Assembly (NCBI GenBank): GCA_020073615.1
Contig: JAIQEX010000053.1
Span: 1 to 42,022, forward strand
Source: Terriglobia bacterium
Lineage (GTDB): Bacteria > Acidobacteriota > Terriglobia > Bryobacterales > Bryobacteraceae
Reading direction: 5' to 3'
Length of the DNA: 42,022 nt
Shown: piece after piece, positions 26,619-36,272 of the stretch
Layout of the letters: the number at the start of each line of letters is the position of its first letter
Numbering within the stretch: position 1 is the first letter of the stretch
Position numbers and translations under genes: made by a program
The notes under the pieces: generated by a model
Databases searched by the model: none
Told to the model about the DNA's origin: nothing
What the model saw: only the letters and a program-made list of their open reading frames with translations

Positions 26619-27061
26619 CGACAGACTCCAGAACGATTCTCCTAGTCGAAGACAACCCCAGCGACGTCGGTCTTACGCAAAGAGCGCTTGAGAAGAGCCG
26701 CGTCTCGAACCATATGGTAGTAGCCGGGGACGGCCAGGAAGCCTTAGACTACCTGTGGGGCGCCGGCGCCTGGGCGGGCCGGGACGTTTCCGACTTGCCC
26801 GCTTTGTTGCTGCTGGATCTCAAGCTCCCCAAGGTTCCCGGCCTGGAGGTGTTGCGGCGGATCCGCGCGGATGCGCGGACCAGGCGGCTGCTGGTGGTCA
26901 TTCTCACGACATCCCAGGAGGAACAGGACGTCGCCGCGGGGTACGATCTCGGGGTGAACAGCTATATTCGCAAGCCGGTCGACTTCAAGCAGTTTGCGGC
27001 CACGGTCGAGCATCTCGGCTTGTATTGGCTGGTCCTGAATGAGCCGCCGCCGAGAGAGTAA
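26615..27061 (+). CDS. Single-domain response regulator (Rcp1-like)
   Basis: The product has 148 residues. ATG 26615 overlaps the kinase stop (ATGA), so translation is coupled. Only a receiver domain is present: acidic pair in LLVEDNPSD, phospho-acceptor Asp in LLLLDLKLPKVPG, Thr in ILTTSQEE and Lys in YIRKPVDF. The extended loop before the Asp and the C-terminal helix (HLGLYWLVLNEPPP) are typical of the Rcp1 family paired with phytochrome-type kinases. With no output domain it likely relays phosphate to, or titrates it from, the neighbouring kinases. Confidence 0.92.
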   Translation: MTTDSRTILLVEDNPSDVGLTQRALEKSRVSNHMVVAGDGQEALDYLWGAGAWAGRDVSDLPALLLLDLKLPKVPGLEVLRRIRADARTRRLLVVILTTSQEEQDVAAGYDLGVNSYIRKPVDFKQFAATVEHLGLYWLVLNEPPPRE

Positions 27062-27068
27062 GCGCTCT

Positions 27069-29720
27069 ATGGGTGAGGCTTTGCGTGTTTTGCAGATCGA
27101 GGATTCGGAGAGCGACGCCGCGCTGATCGTCCGCCTTCTGGTCAAGGCGCAGTACGAAGTCCACGCGGGACGGGTGGAGGACGCGGAGGGGCTGCGGGCG
27201 GCGCTCGCGCGGGAGGTCTGGGACGTAATTATCGCGGACTACCACCTCCCTCATTTCGACGCACCGGCGGCTCTCCGCATCCTGCGCGAAACGGGGCAGG
27301 ATATCCCGTTCCTCGTGGTATCCGGCAATCTGGGCGAGGACCTGGCGGTGGCCATGATGAAAGCCGGCGCCCACGATTATCTGATGAAAGGCAATCTGGC
27401 GCGCCTGGCCCCGGCAGTCGGGCGGGAGATTCGGGAAGCGGGCGAGCGGCGGAAGCGCCGGCGGGCCGAGGAGGCGCAGCGCATCGGGGAAGAGCGGCTG
27501 GCCGCCATTATCGGCTCCGCGATGGATGCCATCATCACCGTGGACGAGACGCAGCGGGTGGTGCTGTTCAATGCCGCCGCTGAGAAAATCTTCCGCTGTG
27601 CGGCCGCGGAAGCCATCGGCCAGCCGCTCGATGCCTTTATCCCCGAGCGCCTGGTCGAAATCCACCGGCAGCACGTACAGACTTTCGGAACCACCGGCGA
27701 GACGGCCCGTTCGATGCACTCCCCGGGGACACTCTACGGGCGGCGGGTCAATGGCGAGGAGTTCCCGTTGGAGGCCACCATATCCCACGCAAGTCCCGGC
27801 GGGCGGAAGCTCTACACCGTCATCCTGCGGGACATCACGCGGCGGAAACAGGGCGAGGAGACGGCAAGGCTCTATGCCCAAGCCAGAGAGTTGGACCGGC
27901 TCAAGACCGAGTTCTTTGCCAACATCAGCCACGAGCTTCGCACCCCGCTCACGCTGATCCTGGGGCCCGTGCGGAAACGGATCGCCGCGGAAGGAATGAG
28001 CGGCGAAGAAAGCCGGGACCTGAAACTGATCGAGCACAACGCCCGGCTGCTCCTGAGGCACGTGAACGACCTGCTGGATATGTCCAAGATCGACGCCGGC
28101 CGCATGGAGGCCGACTATGCGCGGGTCGACCTGGCACGCATGGTGCGGCTGGTGGCTTCGAACTTCGAGAGCCTGGCTAAGGAGCGCCAGGTCGCCTGCG
28201 TGTTGGACACGCCCGGCTCGCTTCCCGCCGAAGTAGACCCGGCGAAGATCGAGCGGGTTCTTTCCAATCTGCTCTCCAACGCCTTCAAGTTCACCCCGGC
28301 GGGCGGCCAGGTGCGTATTGCGGTTCGGGGCGTTGGCGAGCGGGCCCTGATTGAAGTCGAGGACACTGGTCCGGGGATACCGCCGAACCTGCGCGAGGCC
28401 ATCTTCGAGCGGTTTCGCCAGCTTGTGAGCCGCGCCGATCGCCAGTACGGCGGCACCGGACTGGGCCTGGCGATCGCCAAACAGTTCGTGACCCTGCACG
28501 GAGGCACGATCAGCGTGGAAGAACCGCCCAGCCACAGCGGCTCGCTGTTCCGGGTGGAACTGCCGCTGGCGGCGCCAGGCGGCACGCATGTCCGGCGTAC
28601 CGCGGAGGAACCGGACCTGGAAGCTACCAGGCAGGCGGCTGAGGAGTTAAGAGTGCGGGAGACCGGCGGCGCTCCATCGGGCCCGGCGCCTGCATCCGGC
28701 GCCCCTCTGGTTCTGCTCGTCGAGGACAACCCCGACATGAGCGCTTTCATCGCGGAGACGCTGTCGGCCACTTGCCGCGTGTCCCGCGCCTTCGACGGGC
28801 AGGACGGCCTCGAGAAGGCCCTGGAGCTGCACCCCGACCTGATTCTCTGCGACATCATGATGCCGCGCATGAGCGGCGACCGGCTGGTGAGGGAGATTCG
28901 CAGCCGTCGGGAGCTGGAAGAAGTGCCCATCGTGCTGCTTACCGCCAGGGCCGACGAAGAGCTGCAGGTGAGGCTGCTCCGCGAGGGCGCCCAGGACTAT
29001 CTGCAAAAGCCGTTCGATGCGCGCACGATATTAGCGAAAGTGGACCGCTTCATCGCCGACCGCCGGAAGCGCCAGGAGGCCGAGGAGGCGCTGCATCGTC
29101 TTTCGGCCAGCCTGCTCCAGGGGCATGACGAGGAGCGCAAGCAGATTGCGCAGGAACTGCACGAGAATGTGGTGCAGTGCCTGGCCGCGCTGGAAATCAA
29201 CCTTTCGATGGCGCGGGAAGCCATGGCCCCGAGCCCCGAGGTGCAGAGGATCTTTGCCGAGGGGCACAAATTGCTGGAGCGGTGTTCCGACGACATTCGG
29301 GCCATGTCCTATGGCTTGCACCCGCCGCTGTTGGATCACTTCGGGCTGCGGGAGGCCATGGCGTGGCATGTGCAGGGCTTCGTGAAGCGCGCCGGCATCA
29401 AGGTGAGTTTAGACGTCCCGCACGACCTGGGAAGGCTGCCGGCCGAATTTGAGCTGACTCTGTTTCGCGTCATGCAGGAGTCGCTGATGAATCTTCACTG
29501 TCATTCCGGCAGCAAGGAGGCCAGGGTGCGCGCGTTTCGCGACGCACGCGAAGTGGGAGTGGAAGTGAGTGCGAAAAGCGGCACGTTCCCCGGCGAAGAG
29601 CAAGCGGCCGAAATGGAAATCGCGGGTATGCGCGAACGGGTTAGAAGACTTGGTGGACACCTGGAGATGGCGGGAACCACCGTGCGTGCGGTGTTGCCGT
29701 TGCCGCACCCGGCCGGCTGA
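27069..29720 (+). CDS. Hybrid signalling protein: REC-PAS-HisKA-HATPase-REC-HisKA_3-degenerate ATPase
   Basis: The product has 883 residues from ATG 27069, 7 bp after the response regulator. Domains in order: REC (1-120, Asp in VIIADYHLPHFD, Lys in YLMKGN); PAS (about 145-265, IIGSAMDAIITVDE); HisKA with His288 (NISHELRTPLTLI); HATPase_c (NLLSNAFKF, DTGPGIPP, GTGLGLAI); a second REC (about 550-665, ILCDIMMPRMSG, LQKPFD); then a HisKA_3 dimerisation domain with His698 (IAQELHENVVQCLAALE). The last domain keeps the N-box-like QESLMNLHCHSGS and the end GMRERVRRLGGHLEM, but the DxGxG box is replaced by SAKSGTFPGEE, so ATP binding there is doubtful. It is a phosphorelay hub. Confidence 0.88.
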   Translation: MGEALRVLQIEDSESDAALIVRLLVKAQYEVHAGRVEDAEGLRAALAREVWDVIIADYHLPHFDAPAALRILRETGQDIPFLVVSGNLGEDLAVAMMKAGAHDYLMKGNLARLAPAVGREIREAGERRKRRRAEEAQRIGEERLAAIIGSAMDAIITVDETQRVVLFNAAAEKIFRCAAAEAIGQPLDAFIPERLVEIHRQHVQTFGTTGETARSMHSPGTLYGRRVNGEEFPLEATISHASPGGRKLYTVILRDITRRKQGEETARLYAQARELDRLKTEFFANISHELRTPLTLILGPVRKRIAAEGMSGEESRDLKLIEHNARLLLRHVNDLLDMSKIDAGRMEADYARVDLARMVRLVASNFESLAKERQVACVLDTPGSLPAEVDPAKIERVLSNLLSNAFKFTPAGGQVRIAVRGVGERALIEVEDTGPGIPPNLREAIFERFRQLVSRADRQYGGTGLGLAIAKQFVTLHGGTISVEEPPSHSGSLFRVELPLAAPGGTHVRRTAEEPDLEATRQAAEELRVRETGGAPSGPAPASGAPLVLLVEDNPDMSAFIAETLSATCRVSRAFDGQDGLEKALELHPDLILCDIMMPRMSGDRLVREIRSRRELEEVPIVLLTARADEELQVRLLREGAQDYLQKPFDARTILAKVDRFIADRRKRQEAEEALHRLSASLLQGHDEERKQIAQELHENVVQCLAALEINLSMAREAMAPSPEVQRIFAEGHKLLERCSDDIRAMSYGLHPPLLDHFGLREAMAWHVQGFVKRAGIKVSLDVPHDLGRLPAEFELTLFRVMQESLMNLHCHSGSKEARVRAFRDAREVGVEVSAKSGTFPGEEQAAEMEIAGMRERVRRLGGHLEMAGTTVRAVLPLPHPAG

Positions 29721-29730
29721 AGGCACGGGC

Positions 29731-30570
29731 GTGCGCAATCGACTGTTGCTGGTAGCCGCGGCCCTGCTGTTCTCGACCGGCGGGGCGGCCATCAAAGCGG
29801 CGACCCTGACGGCGTGGCAGGTGGCCAGCTTTCGCTCGGCGGTGGCCACGGTGGTCCTGCTGCTGGCGATCCCGGAGGCGCGGCGCGGGTGGCGGTGGCG
29901 GGTCGTGCCGGTGGCGGCGGCATACGCGGCCACGCTGGTTTCGTTCGTTCTCGCCACGCGCCTCACCACCGCGGCCGAGGCCATCTTTCTGCAGTCCACC
30001 GCCCCGCTGTACCTGCTGTTACTGGGGCCGTGGCTGCTGCGCGAGCCGATCCGGCGGAGCGACCTGCTCTACATCCTGGCCATCGCCGGCGGGCTGACCT
30101 TCTTTTTCGTAGGGACGGAACACGCCGCGGCGACGGCGCCGGACCCGCGGCGCGGCAACCTGATCGCCGCCGCCAGCGGGCTCACCTACGCCTTGACGCT
30201 GGCCGGCTTTCGCTGGCTGGGACGGCGGCAGACGGCCAACCCGGGGATCGTCGCGGCGGCTCTGGGGAACCTGCTGGCGTCTTTGGCCACGCTGCCCCTG
30301 GCGCTTCCCGTGACGGCGCCGCTGGCCGCCAACGCACCCGTGATCCTATACCTGGGGATTTTTCAAATCGGCCTGGCGTACGTCTGTCTCACCCGCGGAA
30401 TTCGCCACGTGACGGCCTTCGAAGCGAACACCGTGCTGCTGCTCGAGCCGGCCATGAACCCGGTCTGGGTCTGGCTGGTGCACGGGGAGACGCCGGGCGT
30501 GTGGGCCCTGGCCGGGGGCGCGGTGATTCTCTCGGCCACCCTGGTGAACACCTGGCGGCGGACGGTTTGA
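29731..30570 (+). CDS. EamA/DMT-family transporter
   Basis: The product has 279 residues from GTG 29731, 10 bp after the hybrid gene. About ten membrane helices form two EamA repeats (first LLLVAAALLFSTGGAAIKA; second LIAAASGLTYALTLAGFRW). The helix ending with a Glu just before an exit loop, VTAFEANTVLLLEPAMNPVWVWLVHGE, is the family signature in the second repeat. Such proteins export amino acids, nucleosides or other metabolites; the substrate cannot be read. It may be co-transcribed with the signalling genes by proximity only. Confidence 0.85.
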   Translation: MRNRLLLVAAALLFSTGGAAIKAATLTAWQVASFRSAVATVVLLLAIPEARRGWRWRVVPVAAAYAATLVSFVLATRLTTAAEAIFLQSTAPLYLLLLGPWLLREPIRRSDLLYILAIAGGLTFFFVGTEHAAATAPDPRRGNLIAAASGLTYALTLAGFRWLGRRQTANPGIVAAALGNLLASLATLPLALPVTAPLAANAPVILYLGIFQIGLAYVCLTRGIRHVTAFEANTVLLLEPAMNPVWVWLVHGETPGVWALAGGAVILSATLVNTWRRTV

Positions 30571-30725
30571 CTGGCGCGGCGGTTCTTACGTTCCAGTTTC
30601 CGGGCGCGGGCCCGTGGCCGCCCCCACGCGATCGAAGCCCGCGCGCATCTCGCGCTGCGGTATCGCTATTCTACGCGCTGCACCAGCCGGGCACTTCCGG
30701 GCCAAACCACGACGCCGGTGTTATG

Positions 30726-32417
30726 TTACCGTGTTGCCGCGGGTGCCGATCCAGTGTCTTGAAGGTTTGACAGGGATGTCGGCTTCGTGAAGCGGTACAC
30801 TTCGTACGCTGGCCTGGCAAAGCTGTCCGAGACGATAGCCAGTAATTCCATCTTATAGCCTAACTCCGCGGTAAGCTCCACGAATTTCTTATTGACTCCC
30901 GGAAATTCCTCGAACCCTTTGGTATGGGCAATGAACACGGCACCGGAGCCATCGACAATGCGACTGATGGCTTCGCGATCGCCACTGCCTAAATCGGGCT
31001 TGGGAATCGGGCCCACCACAAGCGGCAACGTGCCGTGGCCGAGGAGCCGCAAAGCATCCAAAATTCCCCAGTCGACACAGTAGATCCGTTCTGATGGTAC
31101 ACGCTTCATCGTATCGGCAAGCGTGATAATTCCGTCCGTCCAGCCTGGGCTGCCGCCATACTGCCAGGCTGTGCGGTAATACTCATTGGTGACGAGAACA
31201 CCGGACAGTACCGCCGCCATGGAAGTTATATGGAACACGGGAACGGCGAGAGGGCCCAGTCTGCGCGAGGCGGCGGCGAACGAGATTCCAATTACCATGT
31301 GAGGGAGTGGCCAGAGAAGAATGGTGTGGTGGATGCTGCCTCCCGCGTTGGCAGTGATGGCCATTTGCATCCAAGCGATCTGCAGCGCGAGGGTTCCCCA
31401 TACGATGGTGCGGCGGGCTGAGCCCCGCGCCAGCGGCGCCACCAGGAGCGCGAGGAGAAACATGTAAAACAGCAGGTGACGCCGGGGGTGTCCGGCAACT
31501 GTCGAAAGCCCGGCGGAAACGGTTTGCATTGGTCCGGCTGCCGCATGAGGGAAGAGCGTATTCCCCGAGTCGCTAAACATCCAGCCAAACAGGCCGTCGC
31601 CGGACGCCGTATTCAGGAGCTGGCGGGCCTTGCCGGAAAAGCTAGCGGTATCAAGCTGGAAGTTACTCACGAACGTCACCCAGTGATTTTGGGAGTTATA
31701 AACCAAGAGCGGCAGAGATCCCAAGGCGAACCCCAAAATCGATATCGCAAGCCGCCGCTTCGTAACCACGGCAAACACTTCGGCGGGAAACAGTGCTACT
31801 GTGGCCACTCCGATGCCGGATAGCATCCAGGCAGCCACGGCTTTATCCCACAATGCCAGGCCTAGCAGGAAAAACCCCCAGAAAAGGCAGCCGTGCCGGC
31901 GCTCCTGATAAAACCGTACTAATAGAAGAAACCCACCCACCAGGAGCAGATGTTGGAGCGCGACCGGCCCCCAATCGAAGCAAATAGTAAGCAGGTACGC
32001 CGAATCCGCCGCTAACAAACAACACCCAATGATGGCGGCGCGCTCTCCCGCTATCCTGCGAACCAGCAGGAAAAAGAGCCACACACTGGCCGCCCCGGCC
32101 ACCACCACGGGCACTCTCAAGGCCAGGACCCCGGTGCCAAACAGATGGAAAATGGGGCTGTATATCCACGCCTTCAGGCCACCCAGATAGCTCATGATCA
32201 TGAGCGTGAGCTGTGAGTGCCCGACGGTGAGAGCGTATGCGCCACCAAAAGGCTGGAAAAGCGCCATCGTAAAGAGGGCCTCGTCGTTTTCGATCCCGAC
32301 GCATCGGAGAATACCGAGGCCATACCACAAGAAGAACAGACACGCGGTCAACGCGGCGAACGTAACTGGCGGTCTATGACGGCGGGGGCCGACAATGTTA
32401 CTATCTTCGGCGACCAT
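30726..32417 (-). CDS. Membrane glycosyltransferase of the GT-C/ArnT-like type
   Basis: The product has 563 residues from ATG 32417. About eleven to thirteen hydrophobic helices run through residues 15-420. The first outer loop carries an acidic pair (GIENDEALF) where GT-C enzymes hold their catalytic Asp, followed by the HSQLTLMIMSYLGGLKAW region. A soluble C-terminal part of about 140 residues follows. Such enzymes move sugars from lipid carriers to lipids or proteins on the outer face of the membrane. GC and codon bias are lower than in neighbouring genes, and it stands alone between convergent and divergent genes, which hints at separate acquisition. Confidence 0.75.
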   Translation of the reverse strand: MVAEDSNIVGPRRHRPPVTFAALTACLFFLWYGLGILRCVGIENDEALFTMALFQPFGGAYALTVGHSQLTLMIMSYLGGLKAWIYSPIFHLFGTGVLALRVPVVVAGAASVWLFFLLVRRIAGERAAIIGCCLLAADSAYLLTICFDWGPVALQHLLLVGGFLLLVRFYQERRHGCLFWGFFLLGLALWDKAVAAWMLSGIGVATVALFPAEVFAVVTKRRLAISILGFALGSLPLLVYNSQNHWVTFVSNFQLDTASFSGKARQLLNTASGDGLFGWMFSDSGNTLFPHAAAGPMQTVSAGLSTVAGHPRRHLLFYMFLLALLVAPLARGSARRTIVWGTLALQIAWMQMAITANAGGSIHHTILLWPLPHMVIGISFAAASRRLGPLAVPVFHITSMAAVLSGVLVTNEYYRTAWQYGGSPGWTDGIITLADTMKRVPSERIYCVDWGILDALRLLGHGTLPLVVGPIPKPDLGSGDREAISRIVDGSGAVFIAHTKGFEEFPGVNKKFVELTAELGYKMELLAIVSDSFARPAYEVYRFTKPTSLSNLQDTGSAPAATR

Positions 32418-32667
32418 AAAGTACTCATCATAACGCCGGCCGGGGCGGGGCTCGCCGTGGACGTGCCGCTGGCGCTCAGCGCCGCCCACGCGACGCGCGC
32501 GGCCCCGCTGCGGGCGAGGTAAGCTCTTCTGCGCACCGCACCAGCCGCACGGCCTGTCGCGTGCAGCACCTGAGACGGCGCAGCCGGCGGTCCTCCACCC
32601 GCCGCCGCGCTGCCCTGCTAGAAGCTAGACATCCCAACCCCCGGTTGCGTAGTCTGTATGGAGTCAT

Positions 32668-33150
32668 ATGCACAAGCTCATCGAAGTCGAGGACGCCAAG
32701 GCCTTGATGAAGGAAGCCATCGGCTGGTCGCTCTGGGGTTGGCTCACCGAAAAGAGAAGATTGCGCACCACCGCCGACCGGGCCTGGGAGGCCCTGGAGG
32801 AGGAGGAACGCAGGGTGAAGGCGGCCTGGAGCGACGACTTGCAGAAGGCGCACCGCGAGCTGGCGGCGGCGGCGGCCGTAGAGGGCAACCCGCGGCTCAA
32901 GCGCCAGTACGAAAAGGCCAAAGAGGAGGCCAAGGACGTCGATCCGCAGATCAAGCTGGCGGTCCAGCGCGTGCAGGAGGCTTTCGCGGAATCCCACGCC
33001 GCCCACATGCAGGCGGAGGAGACCTTCGACGTAGCCGATAAACGGATGAGCACGGGCATGGCGCGCGAAGGGGCGCAGCAGGCTATCGACGCCTGGGAGT
33101 CGACCGAGAAGGCCATCCGCAAAGCCGAGGCCGCGGCGCGCCGCAAGTGA
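32668..33150 (+). CDS. Coiled-coil protein, unknown
   Basis: The product has 160 residues from ATG 32668. After a short N-terminal helix with Trp residues (GWSLWGWLTEKRRL), it is nearly all charged helix (ADRAWEALEEEERRVKAAW, AEETFDVADKRM) and ends in a Lys/Arg-rich tail. There is no signal peptide. It is 76 bp upstream of the permease gene and on the same strand. No family was recognised; a cytosolic structural or regulatory role is all that can be said. Confidence 0.65.
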   Translation: MHKLIEVEDAKALMKEAIGWSLWGWLTEKRRLRTTADRAWEALEEEERRVKAAWSDDLQKAHRELAAAAAVEGNPRLKRQYEKAKEEAKDVDPQIKLAVQRVQEAFAESHAAHMQAEETFDVADKRMSTGMAREGAQQAIDAWESTEKAIRKAEAAARRK

Positions 33151-33226
33151 GTTGCCGGCGCGAAATTGGCGTCTTGTTCTGCCAACCGCAGTCGCGATTC
33201 TTCGTCTTGATAGGAGGAGGATACGC

Positions 33227-35740
33227 ATGGATGCCATGAGGTGGCTGGGCACCGCCGGCCAGGATCTGCGCTTCGGGGCGCGGCAGCTTCGTCTGAACCC
33301 GGGCTTCACGGCGGTGGCGGTGCTGTCGCTGGCCCTGGGCATCGGCGCCAATACGGCCATCTTTCAACTGGTGGAAGCCGTGCGCCTGCGCACCCTGCCG
33401 GTGGTGAAGCCGCAGGAATTGGCGTCCATCGACTTTGCCCCGGGCTCGTTGCGCTCCGGCTGGTTCTCCACGCGCAGCGCCCGGCTGACCTACGCGCAAT
33501 GGCAGGAAATCCGGAAGCGGCAACAGGCCTTCAGCGGCACCATGGCGTGGAGCGCCGCGCGCTTCAATCTGGCGCAGGGCGGCGAGGCCCGCTACGCCGA
33601 AGGATTGTACGTCAGCGGCGATTTTTTCCGCGTGCTGGGCGTGCCGCCGATTCTGGGCCGCACCCTCGCCGCCGCCGACGATCAGCCCGCGTGCGGCTCT
33701 CCCGGAGCGGTGGCCAGTTATGCGTTCTGGCAGCGCGAGCTGGGCGGCGACCCGAACGCTACCGCGCGCACCGTGACCCTGGACGGCCGGCCCTTTCGGA
33801 TCGTGGGGGTAACGCCGGCCAGCTTTTTCGGCGTGGAGGTGGGCCACCGCTACGATGTGGCCGTGCCTCTCTGCGCCGACCGCCTGCTGGCCGATGACGG
33901 CAAGGGCCGTGCGCCGGCGCCCATCGCGTGGTGGTTGGCGGCCATGGGGCGGTTGCAGCCGGGCTGGACGCCGGAACGCGCCACGGCGCATTTGCAGGCC
34001 TTGTCGCCGGGCATGATGGAGGCGACGCTGCCGCCCACCTACCGGCCGGACGATGCCAAGCTCTATCTGAAGAACAAGCTGGTGGCCACCGCGGGCGGCA
34101 CCGGCGTTTCCGGCTTGCGCCGCGCCTACGAGACACCCCTGTGGCTGCTGCTGGCCACGACGGGCATGGTGCTGCTGATCGCCTGCGCGAACCTGGCCAA
34201 CCTGCTGCTGGCGCGCGCCAGCGTGCGGGAGCGCGAGATCGCCATCCGCCAGGCCCTGGGCGCATCGCGGGGAAGGCTCGTCGCGCAACTGCTGGCCGAA
34301 AGCCTGCTGCTGGCCGTGATGGGCACGGCGCTGGGGGCCGGGCTGGCACAGTTGCTGAGCCGCCTGCTGGTGGCGTTCCTCAGCACGCCGGGCAGCCCGC
34401 TGTTCGTAGGGCTGGGCCCGGATGGCAGGCTGCTCGGTTTCACGGCGGCCATCGCCGTGGGCACCTGCCTGTTGTTCGGCCTGCTGCCCGCGGTGCGCGC
34501 CACGCGTGTGGCTCCGGCCTCGGCCATGCGGTCCGGCGGGCGCGGGCTCAGCGCGGGGCGCGAGCGGTTCGGCCTGCGGCGCGCGCTGGTGGCCGGGCAG
34601 GTGGCGCTCTCCCTGGTGCTGCTGGTGGGGGCGCTGTTGTTCGTGCGCAGCCTGCAGAAGCTGCTCAGCGTGGAAACCGGTTTTCGCGCGGAGGGCGTGG
34701 TGGCGGCGAACCTGGATCTACGGCGGCCGCGGTATGGTAAGGAGCAGCGACAGGAGGTCTACCGCGCCCTGCTCGAACGCCTCGCCGCGCAACCGGGTAT
34801 CCTCTCGGCGGCGCAGGTGGGATTCACTCCCGTGAGCGGCTCCGGCTGGAACGAAATGGCCCGCGCCGAAGGCGCCACTGGCGCGCGGAAAGAGGCCAAT
34901 TTCAACCAGGCCGGGCCGGGATACTTCCGGACTATGGGCACGCCGCTGGTCGCCGGCCGCGATTTCGACGGCCGCGATACCGTGGGCGCTCCCAAGGTGG
35001 CCATCGTTAACGAGGCGTTTGCCAAGAGCATTATGGGCGGGGGCAACCCGGTGGGCCGCTCCTTCCAGGTACAGGCGCAGGCCGGAAAGCCCGACCCCAC
35101 CATTCAGATCGTGGGCCTGGTGCGCAACACGAAGTATTACGAGCTTCGCGAGGATTTCGTGCCCATCGCTTTTTTCCCAATCGCCCAGGATAAGGATCCC
35201 GATGCGGGCGCTACGTTCGTGCTGCGCACCGCGGCCCCGCTGGGCGACGTGTTTCGCCGCGTGAAGACCGCCGTGGCCGAAGTCCACCCGGAAATCGTGA
35301 TCGAGTTCCACGTTCTGACGGCGCAACTGCAGGAATCGCTGCTGCGCGACCGGCTGATGGCGACGCTCGCGGGCTCCTTCGGATTTCTGGCGGCGATGCT
35401 GGCCACGCTGGGCCTCTACGGCGTGATCGCCTACATGGTGGCGCGGCGCCGCAATGAGATTGGCGTGCGCATGGCGCTCGGCGCGAACCGCGGGCGGGTG
35501 GTTCGCCTGGTCCTGCGCGAGGCCGCGCTGCTGGTGGCGGCCGGCCTGGCGGTGGGAACGGGGCTGGCGCTGTGGGCGGCGAAGGCCGCCGGCGCGCTGC
35601 TGTTCGGACTCAAACCGCGCGATCCGGCTACCTTCGCCGGCGCCATCGCGCTCCTGGCCGCAGTGGCCTTGCTGGCCAGCTACGGCCCGGCTCGCCGCGC
35701 CGCGCGCCTGGAGCCGAGCCAGGCGCTGCGCGAGGAGTAG
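33227..35740 (+). CDS. ADOP-type ABC permease (MacB/FtsX fold, duplicated)
   Basis: The product has 837 residues from ATG 33227 with AGGAGGAGG upstream. The order is: cytosolic start (DLRFGARQLRLNPGFTAVAVLSLALGIGANTAIF, first helix), a MacB_PCD periplasmic domain, an FtsX triple-helix module (about 305-420, AREREIAIRQALGASRGRLVAQLLAES pattern), then a second helix with another periplasmic domain and a second FtsX module (RRRNEIGVRMALGANRGRVVRLVL). This duplicated layout without a linked ATPase gene is the acidobacterial duplicated orphan permease type. Its partner ATPase and substrate are unknown; relatives move lipoproteins, peptides or drugs or act as mechanotransmitters. Confidence 0.92.
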   Translation: MDAMRWLGTAGQDLRFGARQLRLNPGFTAVAVLSLALGIGANTAIFQLVEAVRLRTLPVVKPQELASIDFAPGSLRSGWFSTRSARLTYAQWQEIRKRQQAFSGTMAWSAARFNLAQGGEARYAEGLYVSGDFFRVLGVPPILGRTLAAADDQPACGSPGAVASYAFWQRELGGDPNATARTVTLDGRPFRIVGVTPASFFGVEVGHRYDVAVPLCADRLLADDGKGRAPAPIAWWLAAMGRLQPGWTPERATAHLQALSPGMMEATLPPTYRPDDAKLYLKNKLVATAGGTGVSGLRRAYETPLWLLLATTGMVLLIACANLANLLLARASVREREIAIRQALGASRGRLVAQLLAESLLLAVMGTALGAGLAQLLSRLLVAFLSTPGSPLFVGLGPDGRLLGFTAAIAVGTCLLFGLLPAVRATRVAPASAMRSGGRGLSAGRERFGLRRALVAGQVALSLVLLVGALLFVRSLQKLLSVETGFRAEGVVAANLDLRRPRYGKEQRQEVYRALLERLAAQPGILSAAQVGFTPVSGSGWNEMARAEGATGARKEANFNQAGPGYFRTMGTPLVAGRDFDGRDTVGAPKVAIVNEAFAKSIMGGGNPVGRSFQVQAQAGKPDPTIQIVGLVRNTKYYELREDFVPIAFFPIAQDKDPDAGATFVLRTAAPLGDVFRRVKTAVAEVHPEIVIEFHVLTAQLQESLLRDRLMATLAGSFGFLAAMLATLGLYGVIAYMVARRRNEIGVRMALGANRGRVVRLVLREAALLVAAGLAVGTGLALWAAKAAGALLFGLKPRDPATFAGAIALLAAVALLASYGPARRAARLEPSQALREE

Positions 35741-35758
35741 CGTCCGCCAGAGATAGCC

Positions 35759-36187
35759 ATGGAATATCCCGCGAAGTTCGAGCCCGCCAAAGAAGGCGGC
35801 TTCGTGATTGAGTTTCCCGATTTCGGGTGGGGCGTTTCGCAGGGCGAGGATGAGGAGGACGGGCGGCGTATGGCGGCGGACCTCCTGACGACCATGGTTC
35901 TAGAGCACATTCGCATGGGCAAGGACCTGCCTCAACCGAGCAAGCCCCGCGGCCGAAAGTACCGCTTGATCCGGCTGCCGGCGCTGCAGGCCATGAAGGC
36001 CGAACTATACCTGGCGTTTCGCGCATCGGGAATGAAAAAGGCGGAACTCGCGCGCCGCCTCGGAATCCCCCAGACCGTGGTCGATCGTCTGTTCGATTTT
36101 TCCAACCACACGCGACTGGAGCAACTCGAGGCCGCGTTCGCTGTGCTGGGCAAACAACTCACCATCGAGGTACAGGACGCGGCATAA
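35759..36187 (+). CDS. hicB: HicB-like antitoxin, orphan
   Basis: The product has 142 residues from ATG 35759. Residues 1-50 have the partly degraded RNase-H-like HicB fold (YPAKFEPAKEGGFVIEFPDFGWGVSQGEDEEDG). A C-terminal Xre-like HTH follows (GMKKAELARRLGIPQTVVDRLF), then HTRLEQLEAAFAVLGKQLTIEV. HicB antitoxins neutralise the HicA mRNA interferase and repress their operon. No hicA (about 60 residues with a GSH motif) lies on either side: the gap upstream is 18 bp from the permease and downstream 85 bp to the next gene. It may be a solitary regulator. Confidence 0.85.
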   Translation: MEYPAKFEPAKEGGFVIEFPDFGWGVSQGEDEEDGRRMAADLLTTMVLEHIRMGKDLPQPSKPRGRKYRLIRLPALQAMKAELYLAFRASGMKKAELARRLGIPQTVVDRLFDFSNHTRLEQLEAAFAVLGKQLTIEVQDAA

Positions 36188-36272
36188 CCACCCCCAGGCC
36201 GCTGCCCCGTTAAGCGCCGTACAATCGTCCGCCCAGCCCCTCCGCGCCGCACGGTTACAATGGGTAGATTCT

